Made by a program: the position numbers and the translations under genes. Shown in pieces: positions 35,654-46,825 of a stretch of 64,000 bases of DNA. Source of the DNA: Diphasiastrum complanatum (lineage: Eukaryota > Streptophyta > Lycopodiopsida > Lycopodiales > Lycopodiaceae). Below the pieces are notes generated by a model. That model was not told the DNA's origin, made no database searches, and was given only the letters and a program-made list of their open reading frames with translations. The stretch covers positions 9,379,262 to 9,443,261 of the forward strand of contig CM055111.1 of the NCBI GenBank assembly GCA_029204225.1. Direction: 5' to 3'. How positions within the stretch are numbered: the stretch's first letter is position 1; each line of letters opens with the position of its first letter.

Positions 35654-38600
35654 AAGAACCGTCTTGGTCCTCTAAGACAAAGTCTGGAAAAATCTTGCGA
35701 AGGACGCTGCCTCTTTCCCAAGTGGCATTCTCAACAGGCTGATCATTCCACTTAACCAGATATTCTCGGTATAGAGTATGACGAGTCTGCGTCTCTCTAC
35801 TATCAAGAATTTCCTCTGGTTCATGTGGAGGTTGTTGAGGATCCAATGGGAGAACTAGAACACTGTCCCCTACCAGATTATCTGATCTGGTTAAGGCTTT
35901 TCGTAACTGACTTACATGAAAAACTGGAAAAACCTTACTGCTGTGTGGGAGTTCTAGTTCATAGGTGACCTCGCCTAGTCTCCTACTGATGGTAAAGGGA
36001 CCACAATACCTTGGAGACAACTTAGCACACACTCCTGATTTGAGGGTTTTAGAGTCAACTGGGACTCTCACGTAGACTCTCTCACCAGTGGAGAACTGCA
36101 CATCCCGTCTGTGTGGATCTGCATAATGCCTGGCTCGATCCTGGGATTGTCTAATGCTACGCTTAGCATGTTCTATCATCTGGTTTAGGTCTTCTAAAAA
36201 GTTTCTGGCTGCTTCAACTTTTTCTTGTTTAAACCCTACAGCTGTGGGTGAGCGTGGCTGAAAACCGTACATCAGCATAAATGGGCTGTATCCCGTAGCT
36301 GAATGTTTGGTACTGTTGTAAGCAAACTCTAATATCGAGAGATACTCCTCCCAATTAGTCTGCCTCTTGCTGACGTATGCACGAAGCATATCCTCCAGCA
36401 CTTGATTTACCCTTTCTGTTTGACCGTCCGTCTGTGGATGGTCGGTGGTACTCATATTAAGTTTAGTATGGAGATGATGGAATACTGCCTTCCAAAAATT
36501 TCCAGTAAACTTACTGTCCCGGTCGCTGACTATGCCGGAAGGTAGACCGTACAATTTAAATAGCCCGTCTACAAACAACCTCGCTAACTCTGGAGCTCTA
36601 ACGGTTGTTTTGGTCGGAATAAAATGAGCCATTTTGGTCAGACGGTCAACTGTGACCCATATAGCGTCATTACCCTTTTGGGTTTTAGGCAGGCCTACTA
36701 TAAAATCCATGGAGATACTCTCCCATTTACCAGCTGGTATTTCTAAGGGATGCAACAACCCTCCTGCCTTTAAACGCTCTGCTTTATTTACTTGACATTT
36801 CTGGCAACTGGTTACATACTGGTGGACGTCCTTTTTCATACTGGGCCAGAAAAATTGCCTACGAAGAAGCTCATAGGTCTTCTGTATGCCTGGGTGTCCC
36901 GCGCTAGGATTGTCATGACATTCATATAGGACCTGCTGCCTATAATCCTCTGAATTGGGGACACATACTCTATCTCTATAGAGCAAGTACTCATCCTGAA
37001 TGGAATACTGTTTCCATTTGAATCCTTGAGTCAACTGACCCTCAACCACTGGGGTTTGCTTGGGTAATACAGGCTCAGAATCCTCAACGTCATCTGACGA
37101 CGTGTACTCGGACTCATTATCATCCTCAACGGAAGCTGCCGTATTCTTGGATGAACTGGCACCAGCCCCGGGAACTGGTTCTGGAGTCTGTAACTGTCTG
37201 TTCTGGACTGAGTTCCAGATAATAGAGAAGAATGCATCATGCTGGCATTTCCCTCTCAAGGACTCGAGTAACTCATTACGAATCTGAGTAAAACTCAGCT
37301 CGTTTATCATAGGCATTCTGCTAAGGGCATCTGCTACTGTATTGAATTTTCCGCGCCTATATCTGATAGACATGTCAAACTCTTGCATCAACTCTGCCCA
37401 ACGAGCTTTCCGACCTCTAAGCTCAGGTTGATTGCAAAGGTATCTGAGACTCTCATGGTCTGTCAGGACCTCAAAGTTGGCACCATACAAATAATGCCTC
37501 CAAGTCTTAAGGGCATGGACTATAGAAAAGAGTTCCTTTTCATAGGCACTATACCTAGTCTGTGCTGGCTCGAGTTTTTTACTCTCGAAGGCAACTGGTC
37601 GTCCACCCTGAGTTAGCACAGCACCTACTGCAAAGTCGCTAGCATCTGTTTCGACCACAAATGGCTGATTGGGGTCGACGACCTTTAAAACTGGTGCTGT
37701 AGCTAAGGCTGTTTTGAGAGCATCAAAGCTCTCCTGTTGTGCGGACTCCCAAATGAACTCCTTTCCCTTCCCCTTAAGGAGATTTGTCATAGGGACTGCT
37801 ATCTGAGCATATTCCTTGACAAATCGTCTGTAATATCCCGCCAGACCAAGAAAGATTTGAAGTTCCAAAATATTCTGAGGTCTCAGCCAACTGAGTATGG
37901 CTTTAACCTTATTTGGGTCCATCTTAATCCCATCTGAAGAGATAATGTGACCCAAATATGCTACTTCTTCAACGAAGAATTCACACTTGGATTGTTTAGC
38001 ATAAAGCTTATGCTTTCTGAGCAGTCGAAACACCTTTCTGAGGTGTTTTAGATGCTCCTTCCTGGTTTTGCTGTAAACGAGGATGTCATCTAAAAATACG
38101 ACTACAAATTTACCCAAGTATGGTCTGAGGACACTGTTCATCAAGGTCATAAAGGTAGCTGGAGCATTTGTGAGCCCAAATGGCATCACCTTAAACTCAT
38201 AATGACCGTGACGAGTCCTAAAAGCTGTTTTCGAGACATATTCCGATTTTATACGGACTTGATGATATCCCGATCTGAGGTCTATTTTACTGAAAAACTT
38301 AGCCCCGTCGAGTTGATCAAACAACTCGTCTGCCCGAGGCATAGGGTATTTATTCTTAATTGTGACTTTATTGAGGGCTCTGTAATCTACGCAAAGACGC
38401 ATAGACCCCTCCTTTTTCACCAATAGGACTGGTGAGGCCCATGGTGAACTACTGGTCTGAATTTGGCCTTTCCCAAGATAGTCTGTTAACTGCCTAGTTA
38501 TTTCTTCATCCTCTGTTCGGCTGACCCGATACGGAGGTTTAGAAACAGGTGCTGTACCTGGTACTAGGTTTATTACATGATCTACCTCTCTGCTAGGTGG

Positions 38601-39170
38601 TAAACCATGTGGCAAATCTTCAGGAAAAACATCTTTAAATTTAGACAATAAAGTTTCTAATTTACTGATTTTCTGCTGGATAGAACTGGAAATAGAAACT
38701 TCAGGAATAAACTGAAAGTCACATAAGAATACCTGATGGTCTTCGTCTCCGATTAGCTGACAGAGCTCTGAACTGCAGACCATAGGGCTGTTGGGAACAT
38801 CATGCTCCCCATGCAACTGGATCTCTCGGCCTTTATGCTGAAAGCTGAGGGTGTTCTCCTGATAGTTTCTGTGGAGGGAAGGTCCTAAACTGTAGAGCCA
38901 ATCTCTCCCGAGAACAATGTCTGTTCGATCCAGGTGCATTATCTGAAAGTTTATTTGATCTTGGTACCCCTGAATACCAAGATTTAACTTACTTACCATA
39001 GTTTCCCATATTTTTTTATCTTCACCCTTAGCTAATGAAACTATGTACCTATGCTGACTAGGTACTTCTGGTAGTTTAAGCTTTTTAACCAGGGTGTGGT
39101 TGATGAAATTATGGGTTGCCCCATCATCAACCATGACTCTTACTGACTGGTTACCAACTTTCCCATGCAT
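35652..39170 (-). CDS. Intact Pol polyprotein of gypsy element A (chromovirus)
   Basis: 1172 codons without interruption, the only full-length enzyme frame in the window. Protease: VDDGATHNF (residues 14-22; the first catalytic position reads D-D-G) and [10 protein letters not shown] (87-96). RT about 190-430 with FLDD at 359-362. RNase H about 500-610 with ETDAS at 507 and TDHESL at 570. Integrase: H752, H759, C789, C792; core D822, D883, E919. GPF motif near 1057; chromodomain 1119-1165 ([16 protein letters not shown]). The ATG at 39170 is probably not a natural start, because upstream gag is deleted and the frame begins beside the LTR. Expression would have to come from the truncated LTR. 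Confidence 0.93.
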   Translation of the reverse strand: MHGKVGNQSVRVMVDDGATHNFINHTLVKKLKLPEVPSQHRYIVSLAKGEDKKIWETMVSKLNLGIQGYQDQINFQIMHLDRTDIVLGRDWLYSLGPSLHRNYQENTLSFQHKGREIQLHGEHDVPNSPMVCSSELCQLIGDEDHQVFLCDFQFIPEVSISSSIQQKISKLETLLSKFKDVFPEDLPHGLPPSREVDHVINLVPGTAPVSKPPYRVSRTEDEEITRQLTDYLGKGQIQTSSSPWASPVLLVKKEGSMRLCVDYRALNKVTIKNKYPMPRADELFDQLDGAKFFSKIDLRSGYHQVRIKSEYVSKTAFRTRHGHYEFKVMPFGLTNAPATFMTLMNSVLRPYLGKFVVVFLDDILVYSKTRKEHLKHLRKVFRLLRKHKLYAKQSKCEFFVEEVAYLGHIISSDGIKMDPNKVKAILSWLRPQNILELQIFLGLAGYYRRFVKEYAQIAVPMTNLLKGKGKEFIWESAQQESFDALKTALATAPVLKVVDPNQPFVVETDASDFAVGAVLTQGGRPVAFESKKLEPAQTRYSAYEKELFSIVHALKTWRHYLYGANFEVLTDHESLRYLCNQPELRGRKARWAELMQEFDMSIRYRRGKFNTVADALSRMPMINELSFTQIRNELLESLRGKCQHDAFFSIIWNSVQNRQLQTPEPVPGAGASSSKNTAASVEDDNESEYTSSDDVEDSEPVLPKQTPVVEGQLTQGFKWKQYSIQDEYLLYRDRVCVPNSEDYRQQVLYECHDNPSAGHPGIQKTYELLRRQFFWPSMKKDVHQYVTSCQKCQVNKAERLKAGGLLHPLEIPAGKWESISMDFIVGLPKTQKGNDAIWVTVDRLTKMAHFIPTKTTVRAPELARLFVDGLFKLYGLPSGIVSDRDSKFTGNFWKAVFHHLHTKLNMSTTDHPQTDGQTERVNQVLEDMLRAYVSKRQTNWEEYLSILEFAYNSTKHSATGYSPFMLMYGFQPRSPTAVGFKQEKVEAARNFLEDLNQMIEHAKRSIRQSQDRARHYADPHRRDVQFSTGERVYVRVPVDSKTLKSGVCAKLSPRYCGPFTISRRLGEVTYELELPHSSKVFPVFHVSQLRKALTRSDNLVGDSVLVLPLDPQQPPHEPEEILDSRETQTRHTLYREYLVKWNDQPVENATWERGSVLRKIFPDFVLEDQDGS

Positions 39171-39180
39171 ACGTACTAGG

Positions 39181-39427
39181 TGCTACTGCCAAGTGTCGGC
39201 CACGTGGCACTGACGTGGCCGACTGCACGTCGGGACCCAACTGGGGGCCCTATCCTGCTGACAGGGTCCCTAGGCTGTGTTAGGCCCGCCATGGCTATGG
39301 ACCGTGCTGGGGCACACTACTCACACTGTCTTGCCCTGTTGGTCATGTACGCTGGACACGACCCTGACTGTGGTATCTGACCTATCTGTGTTCTCTAGGG
39401 TTCGGCACTGGTTACGAGCTCGTAACA
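39181..39427 (-). repeat. 5' LTR of element A (3' part missing)
   Basis: Matches 35394-35640 over 247 bases with no difference seen. The missing part corresponds to 35283-35393. Confidence 0.93.
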
Positions 39428-39432
39428 GGTCC

Positions 39433-39605
39433 CACCTCCTCAATGGCAGCTCGAATGTGTGAGAACATGTACTCCCCGTGACTGCCTCCCCAGAGGTGTC
39501 GATGGATCTGAGAAACATCGTCCCCATGCACGAAGACACCAGGATATTCAATATGTGGCGCCTCCTTGTATCGCTCCAACCATCAGATATGATGGTGCAA
39601 CCATA
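39433..39605 (-). pseudogene. hAT-B DUF659 exon, split by gypsy element A
   Basis: Encodes YGCTIISDGWSDTRRR, with the first catalytic aspartate, and LNILVSSCMGT, continuing after the insertion at 35258-35282 (GPQHVVQ). Removing element A and one copy of its GGTCC duplication gives an open frame, which shows that this was coding sequence when hit. Confidence 0.85.
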
Positions 39606-40037
39606 CCAAGTTGAAAGTTCATAGGTGACAAGTCACGAGTCACGACTCACATTGCAATGTTGCACAACTTACAACTTACAAGTGACAAGACAAGACGATA
39701 GATCCGAGATCGTGATTCAAATCTCATGGCAAATTTCAATGATAAATGATCATTTGAATATTGACAAATTATAATCATGATTCATGATTCATGATTAAAC
39801 ATAAATAGCTAGGCTCTTGCTGCAATTTACAAGTAATAACTAATAAGTATGTACTATGCATTCAACATTGTGGCATGTGCAATGCCACCACATGGCACAA
39901 TGTATGAAAACTTAATGTACAAAATTCAAATTACAATGTACATACTACATAATACATAACAATGATCTTAAATCAATCGTCATAAAGTCTTTATTAAAGT
40001 TTACAATGCATAAATTTAAAAGGATAGTAGTACGTAC

Positions 40038-40514
40038 TGGGCCCATGCCTTCCTGAGAGGCTCTAGCTTCTGGTCAACAGAAGCCCGCTCATCAAGAAGT
40101 CCCTTCGTCCTCAGGTGCTCATAAGATGGCCCCGGCCACACCTGCCCAATCGCACTCACTGCACTCATCGCCCTCCTCCATGCCAAGGTCCTAGCCAGAT
40201 CAAATGGCAAACAGATCAAATGGCAAATCGCAGGTGTAGAACAACTGTCGAACGGCAACCTCTGCCTATGCCATGGCTTTGGGAGCGAAGGTGGACACAG
40301 TATACTCCCTACCCCCCATCTGTGTAGTGCGGCCCCGTCTACCTCTCCCTCTCTCAGGTGGATGATGTGGTGCCGGTATGGTCAGGTGGTGTCAAGGATC
40401 CTGCACCAGAAGGCGGATCAAGCCGGGTACTAGGCTCTGCCTCATCTACAGCTCTGTCCTCTGAGCCATGGGGAGCGAGGGGTGAGCGGATGGCAACTGG
40501 GGGGCGTGATGTGG
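40038..40514 (-). pseudogene. hAT-B exon 2, main part
   Basis: Same protein as hAT-A exon 2. It keeps CAG where hAT-A has TAG (SAIGQVWPG). A 16-base tandem duplication at 40197-40228 shifts the frame. The first 41 bases of the exon are at 43503-43543, across element B. Confidence 0.85.
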
Positions 40515-40964
40515 TGTTAGGGACCCAACCCCCTTGGGTCCCAAACCCAGACTTGAGACCAGACGATGACTGGGCCTGTAGACTTGACCGGTGACTCGTG
40601 AACCTGCATGGTTGCCACGTGTCATGATCCAGGAGTGCACATGGCTTGGAGTCTCTCTCTCCTTGGAGGTATGCAAGGGGAGGAGGATTCATTTGCCATC
40701 CATTCTGTCTACCTAGGACGAGGTGGATGGAGAGCGTGTGCACGGCCAGGATGTATTGCTAGCATGAGGCAGGAGATGGCTGAGAGCTTGGGCGGTGGTA
40801 TGGGACGCCGTCTGGGATGGAGGTCGGATCCAGCTTGATACGGTCACAGGCCAGGGCACGGAGGGTGGACCCGGATTAGGTCTTATGGCGGGGTGGAACG
40901 TGAATCGTTCGGTCTCTTGTAGTTAACCGGCACCTGGAGGTTTGCAGTAAGTGAGTTTGTAACA
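40515..40964 (+). repeat. 5' LTR of element B
   Basis: 450 bases, TGTTAGGG...TTTGTAACA. A near-palindrome of GGGACCCAA and TTGGGTCCC lies at its start. Confidence 0.93.
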
Positions 40965-40966
40965 TA

Positions 40967-40979
40967 TGGTATCAGAGCC
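40967..40979 (+). promoter_or_regulatory. Primer binding site of element B
   Basis: TGGTATCAGAGCC two bases after the LTR, complementary to the initiator Met tRNA 3' end. Confidence 0.92.
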
Positions 40980-41841
40980 ACTGCATACTGAAAGCAGGTG
41001 CGTTGATCCGTAGTAGATTTCTTGTAACTTTCTTCGCTTCTGACCGATTTCAATTCGAGTTTAAAATGCATTTTATATGCGTGTTTTCCTATTCTTCTTC
41101 CCGCTGTTTTTCTGTAAATTTCAATTAAACAAAGTATCAAAAAAGTGGAAGGGGCCCTAAGAAGGACCTGCCACGTGGCACTGTCCAAGGTGGGACAGGT
41201 GGCGGTCCCTCTTCCACTCCAGAACTGTGGTTTTTTGGGTCGCGATGGGCCCTCCTCAGCGAATAACAATCAGGAAGTTTTTACATCATTATTTGACCAG
41301 CGAGAACGATCAAAAAAGTGGAAATAACATTCCACGTGGCATCATATGGGCCAGGATGAAGTGGCAGTAGGTAGCGCCCCCCTGTTCCGATGATTGTCAG
41401 ATCTCCAAGTGTAGAAATCAGGGCCCTCCCTGAAAACTTACATCGTTTCTTTTCTTCCTATTGTTGTCAGCCAACGATGGACAAGTAGAAGGAAGAACTA
41501 AGGTAAGAAGGGAGAAAGGGAACTGTAGGCCACCTGGCAGGTGCTAGAAGTGCCCAGTATGCTGAGGTGGAAGCTAGGTGGCAAGGCAAAGCCACTTGGC
41601 AGTTGGTAGGATGGCATGAAGAGGGAAGTATGCCTCTTCTATGTCTCTGTTTCATGTGAAAAGAGGTGGAGGTGGTGGTGCATCCTTCTCTTTGCCTTCT
41701 CTTATTCCTCTTGGCAGCCATGGACAATACCATTTGGTTTGTAAAGAGACAGCAAGAGTAGCTTTGTATCTACCTTCCTTGAGTAGCTTTTGATTCTCTT
41801 CTATCTTCTCTTCTTAATTCACCTCTCTTCTCTCTGTAAAA
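40980..41841 (+). other. Leader of element B
   Basis: 860 bases without a conserved frame, between primer site and gag. Several CCACGTGGCA-like words occur. Confidence 0.6.
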
Positions 41842-42641
41842 ATGGAGCCTACTCCTACTACACAGCCTATGTCCCCTGCTCATGAAGCTACAGTATCTGC
41901 CTCTGTTTTAGACCATGATGCTTTGATGCTGGCTATTAACAGTCTACAGCAACAGATTGTGGATATGCAAGCTAAGCACAGTAGGGATCAGCAGTACCTC
42001 AAGGAATTGATGCAGCTAAGGCAAATGGTGCATCAACCCTTGTTTACTCCTGAAGTTTTTGCTGGGGAAAAGAAGGATAGAACCCCGGAGGCAGTCTTGC
42101 AATGGCTGGATCGATGGAATTCGCACTTTTCCATGCACGATTCATCCAGGACAACAAGATCAATCTCGCCGTCATGCCCCGTCCCCTTTGACATGGTGAA
42201 CATTGAAAATATGGTGCCATTCTTCAACAAAGGGGAGGTAAAGCATTTACTTGTTGGCAAGATATAAGGGGTAAGCCTGAAGTTCCTAGGAATCGGGAGG
42301 ATTTCTGTAAGGCCTTTAAGGCGGCCTTCCTTCCTATTCTTGATGATTTTGAATTTTATCGTCAGTATGCAACAATCCATATGGGGAACCGGCCCCTGGA
42401 TCAGTATTTGCAAGAATTTCAAGAGGTCTATTCTCGTTTTGCAACTAGAATAGATCCTTTGCTAATAAAGTTGCATTTCATACTGGGGTTGCCAAGAGAC
42501 TACCAGCTAGAGGTCAGGAGGAACCAGCCTCTTACCCTCGAGGATGTTGTTCGCTTCACCAGAATCTACGATGATACTCGTACGATGGCTAAGCCTGAAA
42601 CTGGTGTCTTACCCGACGTAAAGGGTTTCCAAAGAAATTGA
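41842..42641 (+). pseudogene. Gag of element B (frameshift)
   Basis: Starts MEPTPTTQPMS. A coiled-coil-like stretch (SLQQQIVDMQAKHSRDQQY) leads to a retrotransposon-gag domain (VFAGEKKDRTPEAVLQWLDR; DQYLQEFQEVYSRFA; FILGLPRDYQLEV). One frame change near 42265. A basic lysine-rich stretch follows before the deletion junction. Confidence 0.8.
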
Positions 42642-42727
42642 AAGATAAGGCAAAGGAAGGGGCTTCAGGTTCAGGGAAATCGAAGAAAAGATCTATTCCA
42701 TATAGTAAACAAACTCCATCAGAATGC

Positions 42728-43025
42728 GTACCAGCTGGAACTTCCTCAAGGTGTTAAGGTACATCCAGTTTTTCACATTAGTCGTTTAAAGGAACGACTT
42801 GGTGGAAAGGATGACTTAATGCCTCAAGAGGACTTAGTTCGGCTGGAGGACCTATCATCCTTTGTACCTATTGAACCACAGGCCATTGTTGATGTACGTC
42901 AACGTGGACTCAGAAACCGGCAGGTAACTGAGTACTTGGTTCATTGTAAAGGAAGTTCCGAGGACGATGACACTTGGGAGAAGGAACTTGACCTTAAACT
43001 GAGATTCCCGGGATTCCTTCCTTAG
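42728..43025 (+). pseudogene. Integrase C-terminal tail and chromodomain, element B
   Basis: YQLELPQGVKVHPVFHISRL is the integrase C-terminal region shared by gypsy elements; a chromodomain-like end (VTEYLVHCKG, DDTWEKELDL) runs to the stop at 43023. It is joined to gag by an internal deletion near 42725. Confidence 0.8.
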
Positions 43026-43039
43026 ATAAGGAATTTTTT

Positions 43040-43052
43040 AAGGAAGAGGGAA
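43040..43052 (+). promoter_or_regulatory. Polypurine tract of element B
   Basis: AAGGAAGAGGGAA directly before the 3' LTR. Confidence 0.85.
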
Positions 43053-43502
43053 TGTTAGGGACCCAACCCCCTTGGGTCCCAAACCTAGACTTGAGACCAG
43101 ACGATGACTGGGCCTGTAGACTTGACCGGTGACTCGTGAACCTGCATGGTTGCCACGTGTCATGATCCAGGAGTGCACATGGCTTGGAGTCTCTCTCTCC
43201 TTGGAGGTATACAAGGGGAGGAGGACTCATTTGCCATCCATTTTGTCTACCTAGGAGAAGGCGGATGGAGAGCGTGTGCACGGCCAGGATGTATTGCTAG
43301 CATGAGGCAGGAGATGGCTGAGAGCCTGGGCGGTGGTATAGGATGCCGTCTGGGATGGAGGTCGGATCCAACTTGATACGATCACAGGCCAGGGCACGGA
43401 GGGTGGACCCGGATTAGGTCCTATGGCGGGGTGGAACGTGAATTGTTCGGTCTCTTGTAGTTAACCGGCACCTGGAGGTTTGCAGTAAGTGAGTTTGTAA
43501 CA
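43053..43502 (+). repeat. 3' LTR of element B
   Basis: 450 bases, about 97% identical to 40515-40964, followed by TGTGG. Confidence 0.93.
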
Positions 43503-43728
43503 TGTGGTGGCCTCTGGCTGTGTCGCCATGACTGCATCTCGATCTGCCAAAAAAGACAAATTACAATACAATTAAGAAATTAGATGATCAATGAACCATG
43601 ATCGTTGAACTTGAAACTTGAAACTTCAGACTTGATGTATCATGTGAGAGTCGAGACTTGAGTTAAAACTTAAAACTTGATCAATGTTTGAACTTTGAAG
43701 TGTAAGAATCTTAGAGTTGAATGTTTAC

Positions 43729-43978
43729 CTCTCGGTCTGGGCCCCATCCTCGAAGGGCCAACCTCCTCCGATGCGACAGGAGTGAGTAGCGTGTCAGGAG
43801 CATGCATGCAAGGGGCAATCTCGTACCCCCTCAAACGTAACAAATGTGCCCTGATGCGTGTGGGCCCTCCAGTGTAAGACTGGTGACAGTATCTGCAAGT
43901 CCATCTCTTCGTGCCCGATGTGCCATAGGCCGCAGCGATGGTGACGTGATCCCACAAGCGATCCCTATCCCTCGGCAT
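43729..43978 (-). pseudogene. hAT-B exon 1 (BED zinc finger)
   Basis: 250 bases from the ATG at 43978 to the donor GTAAAC, the same length and almost the same protein as hAT-A exon 1 (CRYCHQSY, RAHLL). It is open throughout. A CT microsatellite lies just 5' of it. Confidence 0.88.
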
Positions 43979-44249
43979 GGTGGCCTCTCTCTCTCTCTCT
44001 CTCTCTCTCAGATCTCTCTCTCAACTCTCGAGTGACGAGTCTGGACTCTGGACTCTGAGGTCTCTAATATCTATGTAGTATACCGGCCCTCGGGTACCCT
44101 GAATTCTAAATTCTAAATTCTAATCTAGTTTCTAACCCTAACCGCTAACTTCTAACTCCTAAGTTCTAAGTTCTAACTTCTAACTAAGTAGCTACCCAGG
44201 TCCCACACCGCTCTCACAATGCCCAGGCCCCACATTGAACCCCATCAAG

Positions 44250-44471
44250 ATTCAACACACATACAATGTCACACACACACACAAAATATCACACAGTGCA
44301 CACACACAATCACTCACACACACACACAAACACACACACACAATCACTGATTCACTCACACACACATCAAAAGAGTCAAGACACACACACACAATATCAC
44401 ACACCATTTTCTTTCTCTCTCTCTCTCTCACACACACACACAATCTCAATGGCAAATGCACACACACACCC

Positions 44472-44523
<52 letters not shown>
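44250..44523. repeat. CA and CT microsatellites
   Basis: CACACA stretches at 44262-44400, short CT at about 44413-44430 and (CT) over 44475-44523. They separate hAT-B from the LINE and give false open frames on both strands. Confidence 0.9.
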
Positions 44524-44526
<3 letters not shown>

Positions 44527-44844
44527 CAGCGGCCAGCGCCAGGGATGGCGGATGCCTCCATCGCTATGCTATGGGCGCCCTCCATCGTTGTTGCTGCTGG
44601 CTCTCCATCGCTGACCTGCTGGGCCTCCATCGCTGCTCTACCCTGAGTTGCTGGCCCTCCATCGCTACTCTAATCTGTCCCTCCATCGCTGCTCTACCCT
44701 GTTGCTGCGGATCTGCTCCATCACCACCCATCGCGATTGCTCCATCGCTGTCCACCGTTGGTGCCCTGCCGCTATAGGTGTGCCCTCACTATTGCTGATC
44801 TGTACTTCTGCAGGTTTGAGAGCCCTCCTCCATCACAATAAGAT
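44524..44844 (+). repeat. LINE 5' region with repeated CTCCATCGCTG
   Basis: CTCCATCGCTG or close variants recur about eight times at 20-40 base spacing. The same word returns at 45545-45730, in front of the second ORF1. Confidence 0.7.
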
Positions 44845-45532
44845 ATGCCACGTCGCAAAGGAGCTGTTGCCTCTACTCCTGAACCATCCTCCGTTTCCAG
44901 CATGGCTCCAGCATCTTCCTTACAGCCAGATCTGCCTACCCCTTCTCCTTCTATGCCTGTTGCAGTTCCTATCTCCCCATCAAACCCTATTCTTGATAAT
45001 AGTGAAACTACTGTAGCTATTCAATTGACTCCAAACACTCCAGAAGCACCTATTTCTTTCCCTCCATATGCCTTGGTCAAACTTCTTCGGGATGATCAAC
45101 TCCATCTATTTGAATACCTTAACATTCACAGAGAGCAACTGGCTTCCCATGATTCTTTGCTTCTAGGGGTGCAATCGCATCTTCAGAAGTTGGATACTTC
45201 CATTCAAGAACTCAAGAACGAAGTTGCAATTATCAAGAGTGAAGCTTCTTCTCAAATCGCTACTTCAGCTAAAATCCAGCATCTCAAAAATCAAGTGGAC
45301 TGTGGAACAGCACCATACTGTTGTCCAGTCATGGGCAGATGTGCTTAAAGGTTCGTCTACAATTATCTCTCCACCTTCGCCTTCACCTTCGTTTATCTCA
45401 GCCACGTTCACTGAGAGCCGTCTGCGAGAACATAAACCTCTCAATGTTCGTGTTAGAGGCATTCCGAACTCTCAAAATGCTATCGAAGAAGCTGAGAAGT
45501 TTTTGGAAGGAAATCTTCAACACCATCGCTGA
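44845..45532 (+). pseudogene. LINE ORF1 piece a (truncated)
   Basis: Start MPRRKGAVAS. A proline/serine-rich N-terminus leads to a coiled coil (about residues 100-150, HLQKLDTSIQELKNEVAIIK). After a frame change near 45300 come LNVRVRGIPNSQNAIEEAE and a break after LEGNLQ. This is the RNA-binding ORF1 cut in its conserved domain and joined to a second ORF1. Confidence 0.8.
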
Positions 45533-45567
45533 GTAGCCAGGAGCCTCCATCGCGGGTCTCTACAGAT

Positions 45568-46790
45568 TTGCTAAGTGGCCAGGTATCGCGGGTCTCCACA
45601 GATCAGGAGCCTCCATCGCAGGTCTCCACGGTTGACGCATCGCTAACCAGCCAGGTATCGCGGGTCTCTACACCATCGCTAGCTGGCCAGGTCTCTCCAC
45701 CGCGGATCTCCATTGATGAAACCAGCTCCATCACTCCACCAGCTCCACTGATGAAACCAGCTCCAGCTCTGATGTCCACCAGCGCTGCATCCGGCTCCAG
45801 CATCAATGCAGATCCGTTGTCTCCTAGCGCTACAGCTCCTCCTCTGTCCACCAGCGCTCCAGATTCCAATGATATCAAAGTCCCTCTCTCGCTGTCCACC
45901 AGCGCTACAGAAGCATTCACTCTTGTTTCCAATCAGTATGCCAATGCTATCAATGTTGCTCAGAGATCTCGTGATGGCACTGCTGTGGTTACAGATGGAA
46001 TCATATGCGGTATGAAAGATGAGACAGTGTTGCCTACAGTCCATACTCCTTGCCATCCACCTGCTCACTCCTCTTTCTTGATACCTGAGATCTATACACC
46101 TGCCAAGTCATTCGAGCAATACATTTTCTCCTACATCGAGCAAATCAAGAACGAATCCACCTCTCTACGGAAAGAAATGGGACGGCTTCAAATGGTCATT
46201 CACACTATGGCCGCTGAACGAGAAATCATGTTAGCCCGGATTACTTCTTTGGAGGCAGCAATAAGTAACCAAGGAAAACCTACTAAGATTCAAGAGTTGG
46301 AAGAGAAGACAGAGCAACATAAGGCTGAGACAAAATTGTGGGCTTCTTTGTTCAAGCAGGATGTTAGGGAGGGTACACCATCCTTCAACCGAGTCATTTC
46401 GGCCACCATATCCGAAGAGCGGATGCGAGAATACAAAGCCCTGAGTATTAGGGTCCGCGGAGTTGAAGACACCAACGATCCAATGACTGAAGCAGCCAGC
46501 TTTCTCTCAAGCACACTCTCCCATCACTCCGAAGGGTTGGATAGAGCTTGGGGAACCAAGAGAGACCCCTCTACACTCATAGTTCGCTTCACGAATCTCT
46601 GGAGAGACGGGCAGCTCTCAAACTGCGGGCCAAGCTTAGAGGTACACTTATATTTATGGATGATGACCTCACTCCCATGCAAGTTGTGGATCGGAAAAAA
46701 GCATTTATTGAGGCAAAAGCTTTGGGGAAGAGGGTAATTTATCGGGATGGCAAGGCTCGATACATTGATCCTCCGAATTATGTCAAATAG
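45568..46790 (+). pseudogene. LINE ORF1 piece b (nearly complete)
   Basis: A serine/proline-rich repeat region (GQVSRVST units) leads to a coiled coil (FSYIEQIKNESTSLRKEMG) and the conserved ORF1 domain (LSIRVRGVEDTNDPM). After a one-base frame change near 46610 it ends LRGTLIFMDDDLTPMQ and DGKARYIDPPN. The ORF2 start follows 36 bases after its stop. Confidence 0.85.
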
Positions 46791-46825
46791 GGATTAAGGC
46801 CCCTCGGACTAAGCGGTTCTGGCGG

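Larger units (their letters stand above)
35283..39427 (-). mobile_element. Ty3/gypsy element A: intact pol, gag deleted
   Basis: Inserted in hAT-B with target duplication GGTCC (35278-35282 and 39428-39432). The 3' LTR (35283-35640) is complete; the 5' LTR (39181-39427) lacks its last 111 bases. Primer site, leader and gag are missing, and the sequence passes from the truncated LTR straight into pol. The 247 shared LTR bases look identical. A truncated 5' LTR would be rebuilt by reverse transcription, so the deletion should postdate copying. Confidence 0.93.
40515..43502 (+). mobile_element. Ty3/gypsy element B: non-autonomous, gag plus chromodomain
   Basis: Inserted in hAT-B exon 2 with target duplication TGTGG (40510-40514 and 43503-43507); the unoccupied site is visible in hAT-A at about 10656. 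The 450-base LTRs (ends TGTTAGGG and TTTGTAACA) differ at about 14 positions (3%). It has a primer site, a long leader, gag, then directly the integrase C-terminal region with chromodomain and a polypurine tract. Protease, RT, RNase H and the integrase core are deleted. Confidence 0.94.
33599..44185 (-). mobile_element. hAT-B: hAT transposon split by two gypsy insertions
   Basis: A hAT transposase gene in exons: BED exon (43729-43978), exon 2 (43503-43543 plus 40038-40514), DUF659 start (39433-39605 plus 35258-35282), then 34848-35088, 34375-34680, 33942-34244 and 33599-33742. Gypsy element A lies within the DUF659 exon and element B within exon 2. Without them hAT-B is about 3.6 kb. No clear terminal inverted repeat was found. 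Confidence 0.85.

Noticed and set aside
35490-35675. Open stretches inside the element A LTRs (also at 39180-39462)
   Set aside because: They duplicate because the LTR is duplicated; they run across the LTR edge into different sequence and encode nothing recognisable.
44235-44777. 180-codon open frame and its opposite-strand counterpart
   Set aside because: Produced by CA and CT microsatellites and the CCATCGCTG repeats; no protein-like composition.
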